A stretch of 6,367 bases of DNA, from positions 1 through 6,367 of the forward strand of contig JAKQBQ010000148.1 of assembly GCA_029574055.1 (NCBI GenBank), read 5' to 3'. Made by a program: the position numbers and the translations under genes. This document shows positions 1 through 5,329 of the stretch, piece after piece (the first letter of the stretch is position 1; every line of letters begins with the position of its first letter). The DNA comes from Methanobacteriota archaeon (GTDB lineage: Archaea > Thermoplasmatota > Thermoplasmata > Methanomassiliicoccales > Methanomethylophilaceae). The notes beneath the pieces are model-generated. The model saw only the letters and a program-made list of their open reading frames with translations. It was not told the origin of the DNA and searched no databases.

Positions 1-1676
1 AGGTCGCTGCGGAAGCGTCCAAAGACATCCTCGCCGTGAAGGAGAGGGTCGGAGCAGAGCGCATAATGCTGTACCCGTACGCCCACCTGAGCAGCGACCT
101 CGCAAAGCCGAAGGCCAGCATCGAGATGCTTGATACCTTGGAGAAAATGATCGAAGCTTCCGGCACTGAGGTCACCAGGGCGCCTTTCGGATGGTATAAG
201 GCGTTTGACATCAAATGCAAAGGGCACCCGCTCTCCGAGCTGTCCAGAGATTTCAAGGGCAAGGAAGAGAAGTCCGCGCCGAAAGGAAAGGACGTTCATT
301 TCGTTCTGAGCATCGATGGGAAGGAGATATCCATTGAAGACTACAAAGACGGAAGCGACTGCATGAGGTTCATGATCGAGAAGGAAGCCCTCGGGAAAGA
401 GGCTCCTTCGAGCGGAGAGCCGGAGTATCTCAGGCTTTGCAAGAAGTTCGGCATCCAATGGGAATCCATGTCCGACGTGGGGCATATGTGCCTCGCCCCT
501 CACGCTGCGATGATGTTCGATCTCATCTCGGATTATTCTACCGACATAGTGAACAACTCCGGCATCAGTGTGTACAACGTCAAAGGAACGAACATGTTCT
601 CCCTGGACGAACCGGCGGTCAAAGAGCACGCCGATCTTTTTGGGGACAGGTTATACAGCATAAGCACCGGCAAGAAAAGCTTCATAATGAGGTACGCCGC
701 GTGCCACCAGCAGTTCGCAATGATAAGGAACTGGAACATCAGTTACAAGCAGATGCCCTTCGGGGCGTTCGAGGTCGCCGACTCGTACAGGCTGGAGCAG
801 TCCGGGGAGACCATGCTCTGCTTCAGGACGAGAAGGCTCAACATGCCGGATTTCCACGTCATGTGCGGGACCATGCCGGAAGCCCACGAATATTTCACCC
901 TTCTCGACAACAAGATCTACGAGGAGATAGAGAGGATCGGAAGGGACTATGATATGCTGGTGAACTTCTCTTCCAGAAAGGCCTTCGAAGACAACAAGGA
1001 AATGGTCCTGAACCTCTGCAAGATGCACGGGAAGGACGCCTTGATACACATCTATCCCGAGGGGATCAATTATTACTGGACCGTCAACATCGAATACCAC
1101 ATGCTCGACCAGATGAAAAGGCCGAGGGAGATCGGCACCGTTCAGATAGACATAGGCAATGCGAAAAGGTTTGGCATAACGTATGCCGACGAGAAGGGCG
1201 AGAAGCAGTATCCGATCATCCTGCACTGTGCCGTCATCGGCTCCATCGAGAGGTACATGTACGCCCTTCTGGACACCGCTGTCCAGATAGAGAGGACCGG
1301 GGTGCCCGGATACCTGCCCACGTGGGTGGTCCCGGAGCAGATCCGCCTGATGCCGATGTCTGAGGAATACGTCGCGGAGGCCAAGAAGATGGCCGCAGAC
1401 CTTAGGTCAAAGAAGATCAGGGTGTCGATCGACGATACCGACGCGACAGTCGGCAAGAAGGTCAGGAAGGCAAGGCAGGACTGGTGCTCGTACAGCGCGG
1501 TCATCGGCGACAACGAGCTGAAGAGCGGGAAACTGAAAGTTTACGTTAGGTCAGAGAACAAGGACATCGACATGACCGCCGACGAGCTTGTATCCAGGAT
1601 AAAGAAGGAGACCGAGGGCTATCCCGTACGCCCAATGTATCTTCCGGCGGAATTGAGCAAGCGCTGCGAGTTCTGA
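1..1676 (+). CDS. thrS: Threonyl-tRNA synthetase, archaeal type (5' end outside window)
   Basis: This class II synthetase charges tRNA-Thr with threonine in the cytosol. The reading frame is already open at base 3 and runs through a GTG at 36, so the real start lies upstream. Against an archaeal ThrRS of roughly 620 residues, some 60-70 N-terminal residues are missing. Residues below count from that GTG. The end of the archaea-specific D-aminoacyl-tRNA-deacylase-like editing domain is visible at about 1-72 (LYPYAHLS, APFGWYK, CKGHPLSELSR). The catalytic core follows. Motif 2 lies around R252/E254 and RTRRLNMPDFH. Motif 3 is GSIERY, with R406 as its arginine. Alignment to bacterial ThrRS places the zinc ligands at C223, H274 and H397. 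The anticodon-binding domain spans about 428-546 (LPTWVVPEQIRLMP, then VGKKVRKARQDW and VRPMYLPAELS). No damage is seen. The editing domain marks this as archaeal rather than bacterial ThrRS. Confidence 0.95.
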   Translation, partial: VAAEASKDILAVKERVGAERIMLYPYAHLSSDLAKPKASIEMLDTLEKMIEASGTEVTRAPFGWYKAFDIKCKGHPLSELSRDFKGKEEKSAPKGKDVHFVLSIDGKEISIEDYKDGSDCMRFMIEKEALGKEAPSSGEPEYLRLCKKFGIQWESMSDVGHMCLAPHAAMMFDLISDYSTDIVNNSGISVYNVKGTNMFSLDEPAVKEHADLFGDRLYSISTGKKSFIMRYAACHQQFAMIRNWNISYKQMPFGAFEVADSYRLEQSGETMLCFRTRRLNMPDFHVMCGTMPEAHEYFTLLDNKIYEEIERIGRDYDMLVNFSSRKAFEDNKEMVLNLCKMHGKDALIHIYPEGINYYWTVNIEYHMLDQMKRPREIGTVQIDIGNAKRFGITYADEKGEKQYPIILHCAVIGSIERYMYALLDTAVQIERTGVPGYLPTWVVPEQIRLMPMSEEYVAEAKKMAADLRSKKIRVSIDDTDATVGKKVRKARQDWCSYSAVIGDNELKSGKLKVYVRSENKDIDMTADELVSRIKKETEGYPVRPMYLPAELSKRCEF

Positions 1677-1784
1677 TATGGGATTCGGTGCCTGTGCAAG
1701 CATTCACGATAATGCCTCAATGATAATTTTGACACCGGCAGGCTGTCCGAAATAAGATCGTGGTCGGATAACCTCGACAAATTT

Positions 1785-1821
1785 CAGATAAAAAAGATAA
1801 TAAATCAGATAAAAAAGATAA
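1785..1821 (+). repeat. Two exact 16-base direct repeats, 21-base period, in an A-tract block
   Basis: CAGATAAAAAAGATAA occurs at 1785-1800 and again, identically, at 1806-1821. The 21-base offset is two turns of B-DNA. A-tracts lie at about 1790-1795, 1802-1804, 1811-1816, 1820-1824 and 1832-1835, spaced roughly 9-12 bases, which is the pattern expected of intrinsically bent DNA. The block sits about 170-200 bases upstream of the nitroreductase start and right after the thrS end. It could be a protein-binding site, a promoter upstream element, or simply slippage-prone low-complexity sequence. The sequence alone does not decide. Confidence 0.7.
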
Positions 1822-1862
1822 AAATAAGGATAAAACATAAATAGTAGTTCTGAAGGAATAAA

Positions 1863-1885
1863 TGCTGCATACCTCCAATACAGCA
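1863..1885 (+). promoter_or_regulatory. Small hairpin with an anti-SD-like loop
   Basis: TGCTGCAT (1863-1870) can pair with ATACAGCA (1878-1885) over eight positions, with a single C-A mismatch at 1868/1880. This leaves the seven-base loop ACCTCCA. CCTCC is the core of the anti-Shine-Dalgarno sequence of 16S rRNA. The hairpin lies about 107 bases before the nitroreductase ATG. It would be transcribed only if the promoter lies in the A-rich block rather than at the nearer TATA-like box at 1915. Chance formation is quite possible. Confidence 0.25.
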
Positions 1886-1914
1886 AAATGCCAGAATCTC
1901 CCATCGGGAAGATG

Positions 1915-1924
1915 TTATTTAAGG
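1915..1924 (+). promoter_or_regulatory. TATA-like box, candidate promoter for the nitroreductase gene
   Basis: TTATTTAAGG resembles an archaeal box A. With the usual distance of about 26 bases from box centre to start site, transcription would begin near 1945 and leave a leader of about 47 bases. That leader carries GGAG at 1981-1984, seven bases before the ATG. There is no clear BRE. The AT-rich block at 1779-1845 offers alternative boxes, so this assignment is tentative. Confidence 0.35.
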
Positions 1925-1991
1925 CTGCAAGGCATCCATTTTTGCGAAATGATATACAACACAGATATTTCATTTCAGATGGAGATTTGCT

Positions 1992-2651
1992 ATGGACACT
2001 ATTGAAGCTATGAAGAAACGGAATTCGGTAAGGCGCTATACCGACAAGAAGATCGAAGGCGATGTGCTCACAGCCCTCCAAGCCGAGGTCGACAAGTGCA
2101 ACGACGAGAGCGGGTTGAATATACGGCTTGTGACTGACGATCCGGATACTTTCAACAGCCTATTCGCAAGGGCAATGTTCTCTGGGACGAGGAACTTCTT
2201 CGTTCTCGCGGGCAAGGATGATGCCGACCTTGACGAAAAAGCAGGATTTTATGGGGAGAGACTCGTCATAAAAGCGCAGCAGCTCGGCCTGAATACATGC
2301 TGGGCGGCGATGTTCAGCGGGAAGAAGTTTTCCTCGAAGTTAGATAAAGGTGAAAGGATCGCGATCGTCGTTTCCGTCGGTTACGGCGAGACGCAGGGCG
2401 AACCGCATAAGAACAAACCGATGGAATCGCTGTATAAAGTTGACGGCGATATGCCGGATTGGTTCCGCTCCGGAATGGAAGCGGCGATGCTTGCGCCCAC
2501 GGCCATGAACCGCCAAAGATTCTTGTTCACGCTTTCGGGGAACACGGTCAAAGCCGAATGCAATAACGGCAGATATTCCAAGATAGACCTGGGCATAGTG
2601 AAATATCACTTTGAGATCGGCGCCGGAGCAGATAACTTTAGATGGGCGTAA
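1992..2651 (+). CDS. Nitroreductase-fold flavoprotein, TM nitroreductase type
   Basis: This 219-residue cytosolic protein looks like the 'putative TM nitroreductase' branch of the FMN-dependent nitroreductase superfamily. The N-terminus carries the family's FMN-contacting signature (RNSVRRYTDKKI, about 10-21). The centre has ERLVIKAQQLGLNTCWAA (about 89-106), the helix typical of these proteins. A second lobe begins near 160 (MEAAMLAPTAMNRQRF, then DLGIVKYHFEIGAG). The C-terminal DLGI..HFE..AG..NF.W pattern is characteristic of the two-lobe TM-type family. The natural substrate is unknown for this group; an NAD(P)H-dependent reductase activity is inferred from the fold. The ATG at 1992 is supported by GGAG at 1981-1984 with seven-base spacing. 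The gene stands alone, 315 bases after thrS and 131 bases before the antitoxin. It shows no truncation. Confidence 0.85.
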   Translation: MDTIEAMKKRNSVRRYTDKKIEGDVLTALQAEVDKCNDESGLNIRLVTDDPDTFNSLFARAMFSGTRNFFVLAGKDDADLDEKAGFYGERLVIKAQQLGLNTCWAAMFSGKKFSSKLDKGERIAIVVSVGYGETQGEPHKNKPMESLYKVDGDMPDWFRSGMEAAMLAPTAMNRQRFLFTLSGNTVKAECNNGRYSKIDLGIVKYHFEIGAGADNFRWA

Positions 2652-2748
2652 GAACCTCTTAGCGATATCTATTTGTATCAACCGGGATCCGGAAAGCGGT
2701 ATGCTTAATCACCATAATAGAAAAATTCAAACCCGATTCCGTATTAGG

Positions 2749-2779
2749 CGTGTTATAAAGTATACTTACACGTGGTGAT
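2749..2779 (+). promoter_or_regulatory. TATA box inside an inverted repeat: probable autoregulatory operator of the RHH gene
   Basis: A TATA box (TTATAAAG, 2753-2760) lies between imperfect inverted arms CGTGTTA (2749-2755) and TTACACG (2766-2772), which match at 6 of 7 positions around a 10-base spacer. A perfect 10-base palindrome, AAGTATACTT (2758-2767), overlaps the spacer and the right arm. Ribbon-helix-helix antitoxins typically bind such palindromes over their own promoter, so this is a plausible operator. GGTGAT (2774-2779) is a good archaeal SD for the ATG at 2783. If the TATA box is used at standard distance the start site would be near 2781, almost leaderless. The box around 2714-2726 is therefore an alternative promoter. 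Confidence 0.45.
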
Positions 2780-2782
2780 AAA

Positions 2783-3013
2783 ATGCCGAAACTATCCCTA
2801 TACATAGACTCCGCCCTTTATGCTAAATTGATATCCAAAGCGAAAGAGAAAGGAGTGTCTGTATCAGGTTATGTAAGCGGCATTCTTAAAGAACACTTGT
2901 TTGAGGAGTGGCCAAATGGTTATTTCGACCTGTTCGGATCCCTGGAAGATGACCCCCTGGAATTGCCTGAAGAATCTCCATGGTCTTTAGACTCCCGGAG
3001 GGAAGCCTTATGA
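2783..3013 (+). CDS. Ribbon-helix-helix antitoxin (VapB-like), apparently orphan
   Basis: This is a 76-residue small DNA-binding protein. Residues 2-8 (PKLSLYI) form the expected beta-strand. Residues 10-23 form helix 1, the turn is at GVSVSGYV (24-31), and helix 2 runs to about 39. This is the ribbon-helix-helix layout, which acts as a dimer. The tail (about 42-76) is acidic and rich in Trp, Pro and Phe (EEWPNGYFDLFGS, EDDPLELPEE, ending SRREAL), as in the toxin-neutralising tails of VapB-type antitoxins. The start is set by GGTGAT four bases before the ATG. An antitoxin gene would normally be followed by a PIN toxin gene through an ATGA overlap. The overlap is present, but only an 18-codon ORF follows before thiE. 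No long partner is seen upstream either. The RHH fold is fairly sure; pairing with a PIN toxin is inference. Confidence 0.75.
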   Translation: MPKLSLYIDSALYAKLISKAKEKGVSVSGYVSGILKEHLFEEWPNGYFDLFGSLEDDPLELPEESPWSLDSRREAL

Positions 3014-3066
3014 CATGCTGTCCGGACTCCGATTCGAATACCATTATTAAAAAAGCAGGCCATTAG
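3010..3066 (+). pseudogene. Possible stump of a PIN-domain (VapC-like) toxin gene
   Basis: An ATG at 3010 overlaps the antitoxin stop (ATGA), the usual coupling between antitoxin and toxin genes. It opens a frame of 18 codons, MTCCPDSDSNTIIKKAGH, ending at TAG (3064-3066), six bases before thiE. The DSNTIIK segment resembles the N-terminus of PIN toxins, where the first catalytic Asp sits in a LLD(T/S)N-type motif. The remaining hundred-odd residues of a PIN domain are absent from all frames, and thiE follows directly. The likely reading is a toxin gene cut off when the thi cluster and this locus were joined. The match is short, so coincidence remains possible. Confidence 0.35.
3044..3054 (+). 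promoter_or_regulatory. TATA-like box, candidate promoter of the thi operon
   Basis: TTATTAAAAAA is the only strongly AT-rich element in front of thiE. Its centre lies about 25 bases before the thiE ATG at 3072, so a start site at or next to the ATG is predicted and the transcript would be leaderless. This fits the weak ribosome-binding site there (AGGT, three bases from the ATG). No TPP-riboswitch core can be fitted in the 58 bases between the antitoxin stop and thiE. The operon could also be read from the antitoxin promoter. Confidence 0.35.
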
Positions 3067-3071
3067 GTACC

Positions 3072-3701
3072 ATGTTCGAACTCTGCGTGATCACCGACAG
3101 GGCATCATCCAACGGCCTGTCGGAGGCCGAGGTTGCTAAGCTTGCGTATTCGGGCGGCGCTGATATCGTGCAGCTTAGGATGAAGAACATCGACGGAAAG
3201 GAAATGCTTGAACAGGCGCGGAAGATCAAAGCGTTTTCCGAGCAATACGCGAAATTCTTCATCGTCAACGACAGAATAGATATAGCCATCCTATCCGAAG
3301 CGGACGGCGTGCATCTGGGTCAATCGGATATCCCTCTGAAAGAGGCGAGGGATCTGCTCGGCGAGGACAAGATAATAGGAGTATCCGTGCACAATGTCCG
3401 AGAGGCAATAGATGCCGAATCCGACGGCGCGGACTATGTGAGCGTCGGATCGATATTCAAAACGAATACGAAAGATGATGCGCATCACGGCCAAGGCTTA
3501 GATGCTGTCTTCACCGTAAAGGAAGCTGTCGGAATACCTGTCATGGCCATCGGAGGCATCAACAGAGGGAATGTTCAGGATGTCATCAGAGCCGGTGCGG
3601 ATGGAGTGGCTATTGCATCAGCAATAGTTTCCCAACCGGACATCAGAGCGGCGGCCCATGAGATCAGGGACATGATATTGAAAATAAGACCTAATATCTG
3701 A
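3072..3701 (+). CDS. thiE: Thiamin-phosphate synthase
   Basis: ThiE joins hydroxymethylpyrimidine pyrophosphate to thiazole phosphate, releasing pyrophosphate and giving thiamin phosphate. The 209 residues match the usual length of this single-domain TIM barrel. Visible signatures in order: VQLRMK (33-38, canonically VQLREK), IVNDR (64-68), DGVHLGQSD (78-86), IGVSVH (102-107), SVGSIFKTNTK (124-134), MAIGGI (158-163) and GADGVAIASAI (175-185). D67 and D86 correspond to the metal-binding Asp pair, and K134 to the pyrophosphate-contacting Lys of the TxTK motif. GSIFKTNTK differs mildly from the common GPIFPTPTK. No strong SD precedes the ATG, so leaderless translation is likely. It heads the thiamin cluster, with 21 bases to thiS. 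TenI-like thiazole isomerases share the fold, but the intact pyrophosphate and metal residues favour ThiE. Confidence 0.93.
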   Translation: MFELCVITDRASSNGLSEAEVAKLAYSGGADIVQLRMKNIDGKEMLEQARKIKAFSEQYAKFFIVNDRIDIAILSEADGVHLGQSDIPLKEARDLLGEDKIIGVSVHNVREAIDAESDGADYVSVGSIFKTNTKDDAHHGQGLDAVFTVKEAVGIPVMAIGGINRGNVQDVIRAGADGVAIASAIVSQPDIRAAAHEIRDMILKIRPNI

Positions 3702-3722
3702 GGATCATTACGGTAACTGTAC

Positions 3723-3917
3723 ATGAAGGTCAACGGAGAACACTTGGAGTTGGTATCGCCGATGACGATAGAGGTCCTTATCCTAAAAAAGGGCTACCGG
3801 CAGGATCGGGTGGCGGTGGAGCTCAACGGCAGGATCGTCCCGAGATCCGAATACGGGGTCGTCCTTTTGAGCAATAGCGATTCCGTTGAGATAGTCGGGT
3901 TCGTAGGTGGTGGGTGA
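3723..3917 (+). CDS. thiS: Thiamin sulfur-carrier protein ThiS
   Basis: This is a 64-residue ubiquitin-like (beta-grasp) protein that carries sulfur as a C-terminal thiocarboxylate to ThiG. It begins MKVNGEHLEL, the usual first hairpin with the NG turn. RVAVELNGRIVPRSEY (about 29-44) is the best-conserved stretch of the family, followed by DSVEIVGFVGGG. The protein ends exactly in Gly-Gly-Gly, giving the exposed di-glycine tail that ThiF adenylates. The length is normal. The related MoaD has a different core, and the thi neighbours settle the assignment. Only a weak ribosome-binding site (GGTAA, near 3712) precedes the ATG, so translation may depend on coupling from thiE. The gene overlaps thiF. 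Confidence 0.93.
   Translation: MKVNGEHLELVSPMTIEVLILKKGYRQDRVAVELNGRIVPRSEYGVVLLSNSDSVEIVGFVGGG
3905..3912 (+). promoter_or_regulatory. Ribosome-binding site of thiF, inside the thiS glycine codons
   Basis: AGGTGGTG precedes the ATG at 3917 with about 4-6 bases of spacing and matches the archaeal GGTG-type SD. It is made of the GGT-GGT codons of the essential ThiS C-terminal glycines, so the same bases encode the sulfur-carrying tail and load ribosomes on thiF. It favours ATG 3917 over the GTG at 3914, though both are in frame and only one codon apart. Confidence 0.5.
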
Positions 3918-4552
3918 TGACCCTGCCGAGCAAAGAAGAGCTGGAGAACTCTTTGTCAACAAGGCATTCTCCGAAAGTGCACAACGCGATAAAAAACGCA
4001 AAAATAGGGATCGCGGGAATGGGCGGCCTCGGATCGAACATAGCAATGATGCTCGCCCGCGCCGGCGTCTCTTCGTTGGTGATAGCCGATCACGACGTTG
4101 TGGATATCAGCAACATCAACAGGCAGAACTACTATCTTGAACAAATCGGAAAAGCGAAGACGGATGCCTCCGAAGAGCTCCTGAAAGCTGTAAATCCGTA
4201 CATCGCCATCGTCAAACACTGCGTTAAGCTGGATCCTTCCAATATCCCGGGCATCTTCGGAGGATGCGATATCGTCTGCGAGGCTTTCGATGTCCCATCA
4301 GAAAAAGCGATGTTCATCAACACAATGCTCGAAGAATGCCCCGGAATAAAGATCGTGGCCGGCTCCGGAATGGCGGGATTCGGAAGGTCCAACGAGATAA
4401 GGACGGAAAAGTTATTCGCCGACCTTTACTTATGCGGTGACGGCATTGACATGGAAGAAGCCGAAGGAGGCCTTATGTCTCCCAGAGTGAATATCTGCGC
4501 CGGACATATGGCCAATACAGTCATTGCTCTATTGATGAAGGGAGATGTGTAA
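3917..4552 (+). CDS. thiF: ThiS adenylyltransferase, short ThiF (family 2)
   Basis: This E1-like enzyme uses ATP to adenylate the C-terminus of ThiS before sulfur transfer. From ATG 3917 it has 211 residues. The GTG at 3914 would add one residue. The nucleotide-binding loop is GMGGLGS (34-40), with R48 following. DHDVVDISNINRQNY (58-72) holds the D58/D60 and N66-R69 residues that bind ATP and Mg. EAFDVPSEKAM and GSGMAGFGRSNEI are hallmarks of the short, mostly anaerobe-type ThiF family 2. Unlike the longer E. coli ThiF, there are no CxxC pairs for structural zinc and no C-terminal domain. The stop of thiS overlaps its start, and thiG begins three bases after its stop, so translation is probably coupled. 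MoeB/HesA relatives are excluded by length and context. Confidence 0.92.
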   Translation: MTLPSKEELENSLSTRHSPKVHNAIKNAKIGIAGMGGLGSNIAMMLARAGVSSLVIADHDVVDISNINRQNYYLEQIGKAKTDASEELLKAVNPYIAIVKHCVKLDPSNIPGIFGGCDIVCEAFDVPSEKAMFINTMLEECPGIKIVAGSGMAGFGRSNEIRTEKLFADLYLCGDGIDMEEAEGGLMSPRVNICAGHMANTVIALLMKGDV

Positions 4553-4555
4553 GGA

Positions 4556-5329
4556 ATGTCTGACGAACTCGATATAGGCGGCAAGAAGTTCAATTCCAGG
4601 TTCATACTCGGTTCGGGAAAGTTCTCCCTCGAGATGACCAAGGCGGTCATGGAGAATGGAGGGGTGGAGATCGCCACGCTTGCCGTCAGACGGGCGAACG
4701 CGGGGGGAGAGGAGAACATCCTCGACTACATCCCCAAAGGGCTCACATTGCTTCCCAATACGTCAGGCGCGAGGAATGCGGAAGAGGCCGTGAGGATCGC
4801 TATGCTCGCAAGGGAGCTGGGGTGCGGCGATATGGTCAAGATAGAGATCATCAAAGATTCCAGATATCTGCTTCCCGACAACTGCGAGACCATCAAAGCG
4901 ACCAAGATCCTTGCCGATGAGGGGTTCATCGTCATGCCGTACATGATGCCCGACCTTTCCGCCGCGCGTTCCATGGCAAATGCCGGAGCTTCGGCGATAA
5001 TGCCGCTGGGCGCACCCATCGGGAGCAACAAGGGATTGCTGACCCGGGATTTCATAAAGATAATGATAGACGAGATCGACCTCCCCGTGATAGTGGATGC
5101 CGGCATAGGAAGGCCGTCGCAGGCGTGCGAAGCGATGGAAATGGGATGCGCTGCGGTGATGGCGAACACAGCCATCGCGACAGCCGGGAACATACCGATG
5201 ATGGCGAAAGCCTTCAAACTGGCGATCGAGGCGGGGCGCATGGCATTCATCTCAAAGCCCGGCAGGATCCTCCGGAACAGAGGGGAGGCATCCAGCCCGC
5301 TTACGGGGTTCTTAGAGGATTCGAAATGA
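4556..5329 (+). CDS. thiG: Thiazole synthase
   Basis: ThiG condenses 1-deoxyxylulose 5-phosphate, dehydroglycine and the ThiS thiocarboxylate into thiazole phosphate. The 257 residues are the standard length of this TIM barrel. The substrate imine lysine is K95 in MVKIEII, the same position as in characterised ThiG. E97 and D181 are the neighbouring acid-base residues. Other signatures are FILGSGKF (17-24), [16 protein letters not shown] (65-80), [12 protein letters not shown] (150-161), [10 protein letters not shown] (181-190) and NTAIATAGN (204-212), the last group lining the phosphate site. The protein is intact. It sits between thiF (three bases upstream) and thiH (four-base overlap), and ThiG and ThiH are known to act as a complex. 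AAGGA abuts the ATG and GGAG lies eleven bases upstream, so coupling from thiF is likely. Confidence 0.96.
   Translation: MSDELDIGGKKFNSRFILGSGKFSLEMTKAVMENGGVEIATLAVRRANAGGEENILDYIPKGLTLLPNTSGARNAEEAVRIAMLARELGCGDMVKIEIIKDSRYLLPDNCETIKATKILADEGFIVMPYMMPDLSAARSMANAGASAIMPLGAPIGSNKGLLTRDFIKIMIDEIDLPVIVDAGIGRPSQACEAMEMGCAAVMANTAIATAGNIPMMAKAFKLAIEAGRMAFISKPGRILRNRGEASSPLTGFLEDSK

Larger units (their letters stand above)
1677..1991. other. Non-coding spacer between thrS and the nitroreductase gene
   Basis: No credible gene is seen in these 315 bases on either strand. The first 100 bases are mixed sequence with a short T run (AATTTT near 1730) that could serve as a weak U-tract terminator for thrS. 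There is no strong hairpin before it. From about 1780 to 1845 the + strand is almost all A, with GATAA words and short A-tracts spaced about one helical turn apart. After that come a small hairpin, a pyrimidine segment complementary to the downstream ribosome-binding site, and a TATA-like box. The antisense frame crossing this region encodes a Tyr/Phe/Leu-rich stretch only because it reads the A-rich repeats backwards, so I do not call it a gene. Confidence 0.6.

Noticed and set aside
651..1226. Long antisense frame (191 codons) within thrS, and similar long frames opposite thiG and thiF
   Set aside because: These are shadows of GC-biased third positions in strongly conserved genes, with no ribosome-binding sites or family motifs.
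1862..2005. Short + strand frame starting at ATG 1862 and overlapping the nitroreductase start
   Set aside because: There is no ribosome-binding site, the composition is not protein-like, and it resembles no known family.
1704..2081. 125-codon antisense frame with a hydrophobic, Tyr/Phe-rich stretch
   Set aside because: The apparent membrane segment comes from reading the A-rich repeats backwards. The frame overlaps the nitroreductase start and has no recognisable domain.
2682..2692. CCGG-GAT-CCGG short inverted repeat after the nitroreductase stop, as a terminator
   Set aside because: The stem is only four pairs around a three-base loop, and no T run follows. The T-rich bases lie before it.
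3026..3042. GATTCGAATACC looks like a tRNA T-loop (TTCGAAT), suggesting a tRNA 3' fragment or attachment site
   Set aside because: The flanking bases cannot form the T-stem or an acceptor stem, and no CCA-like end or other tRNA arms are present.
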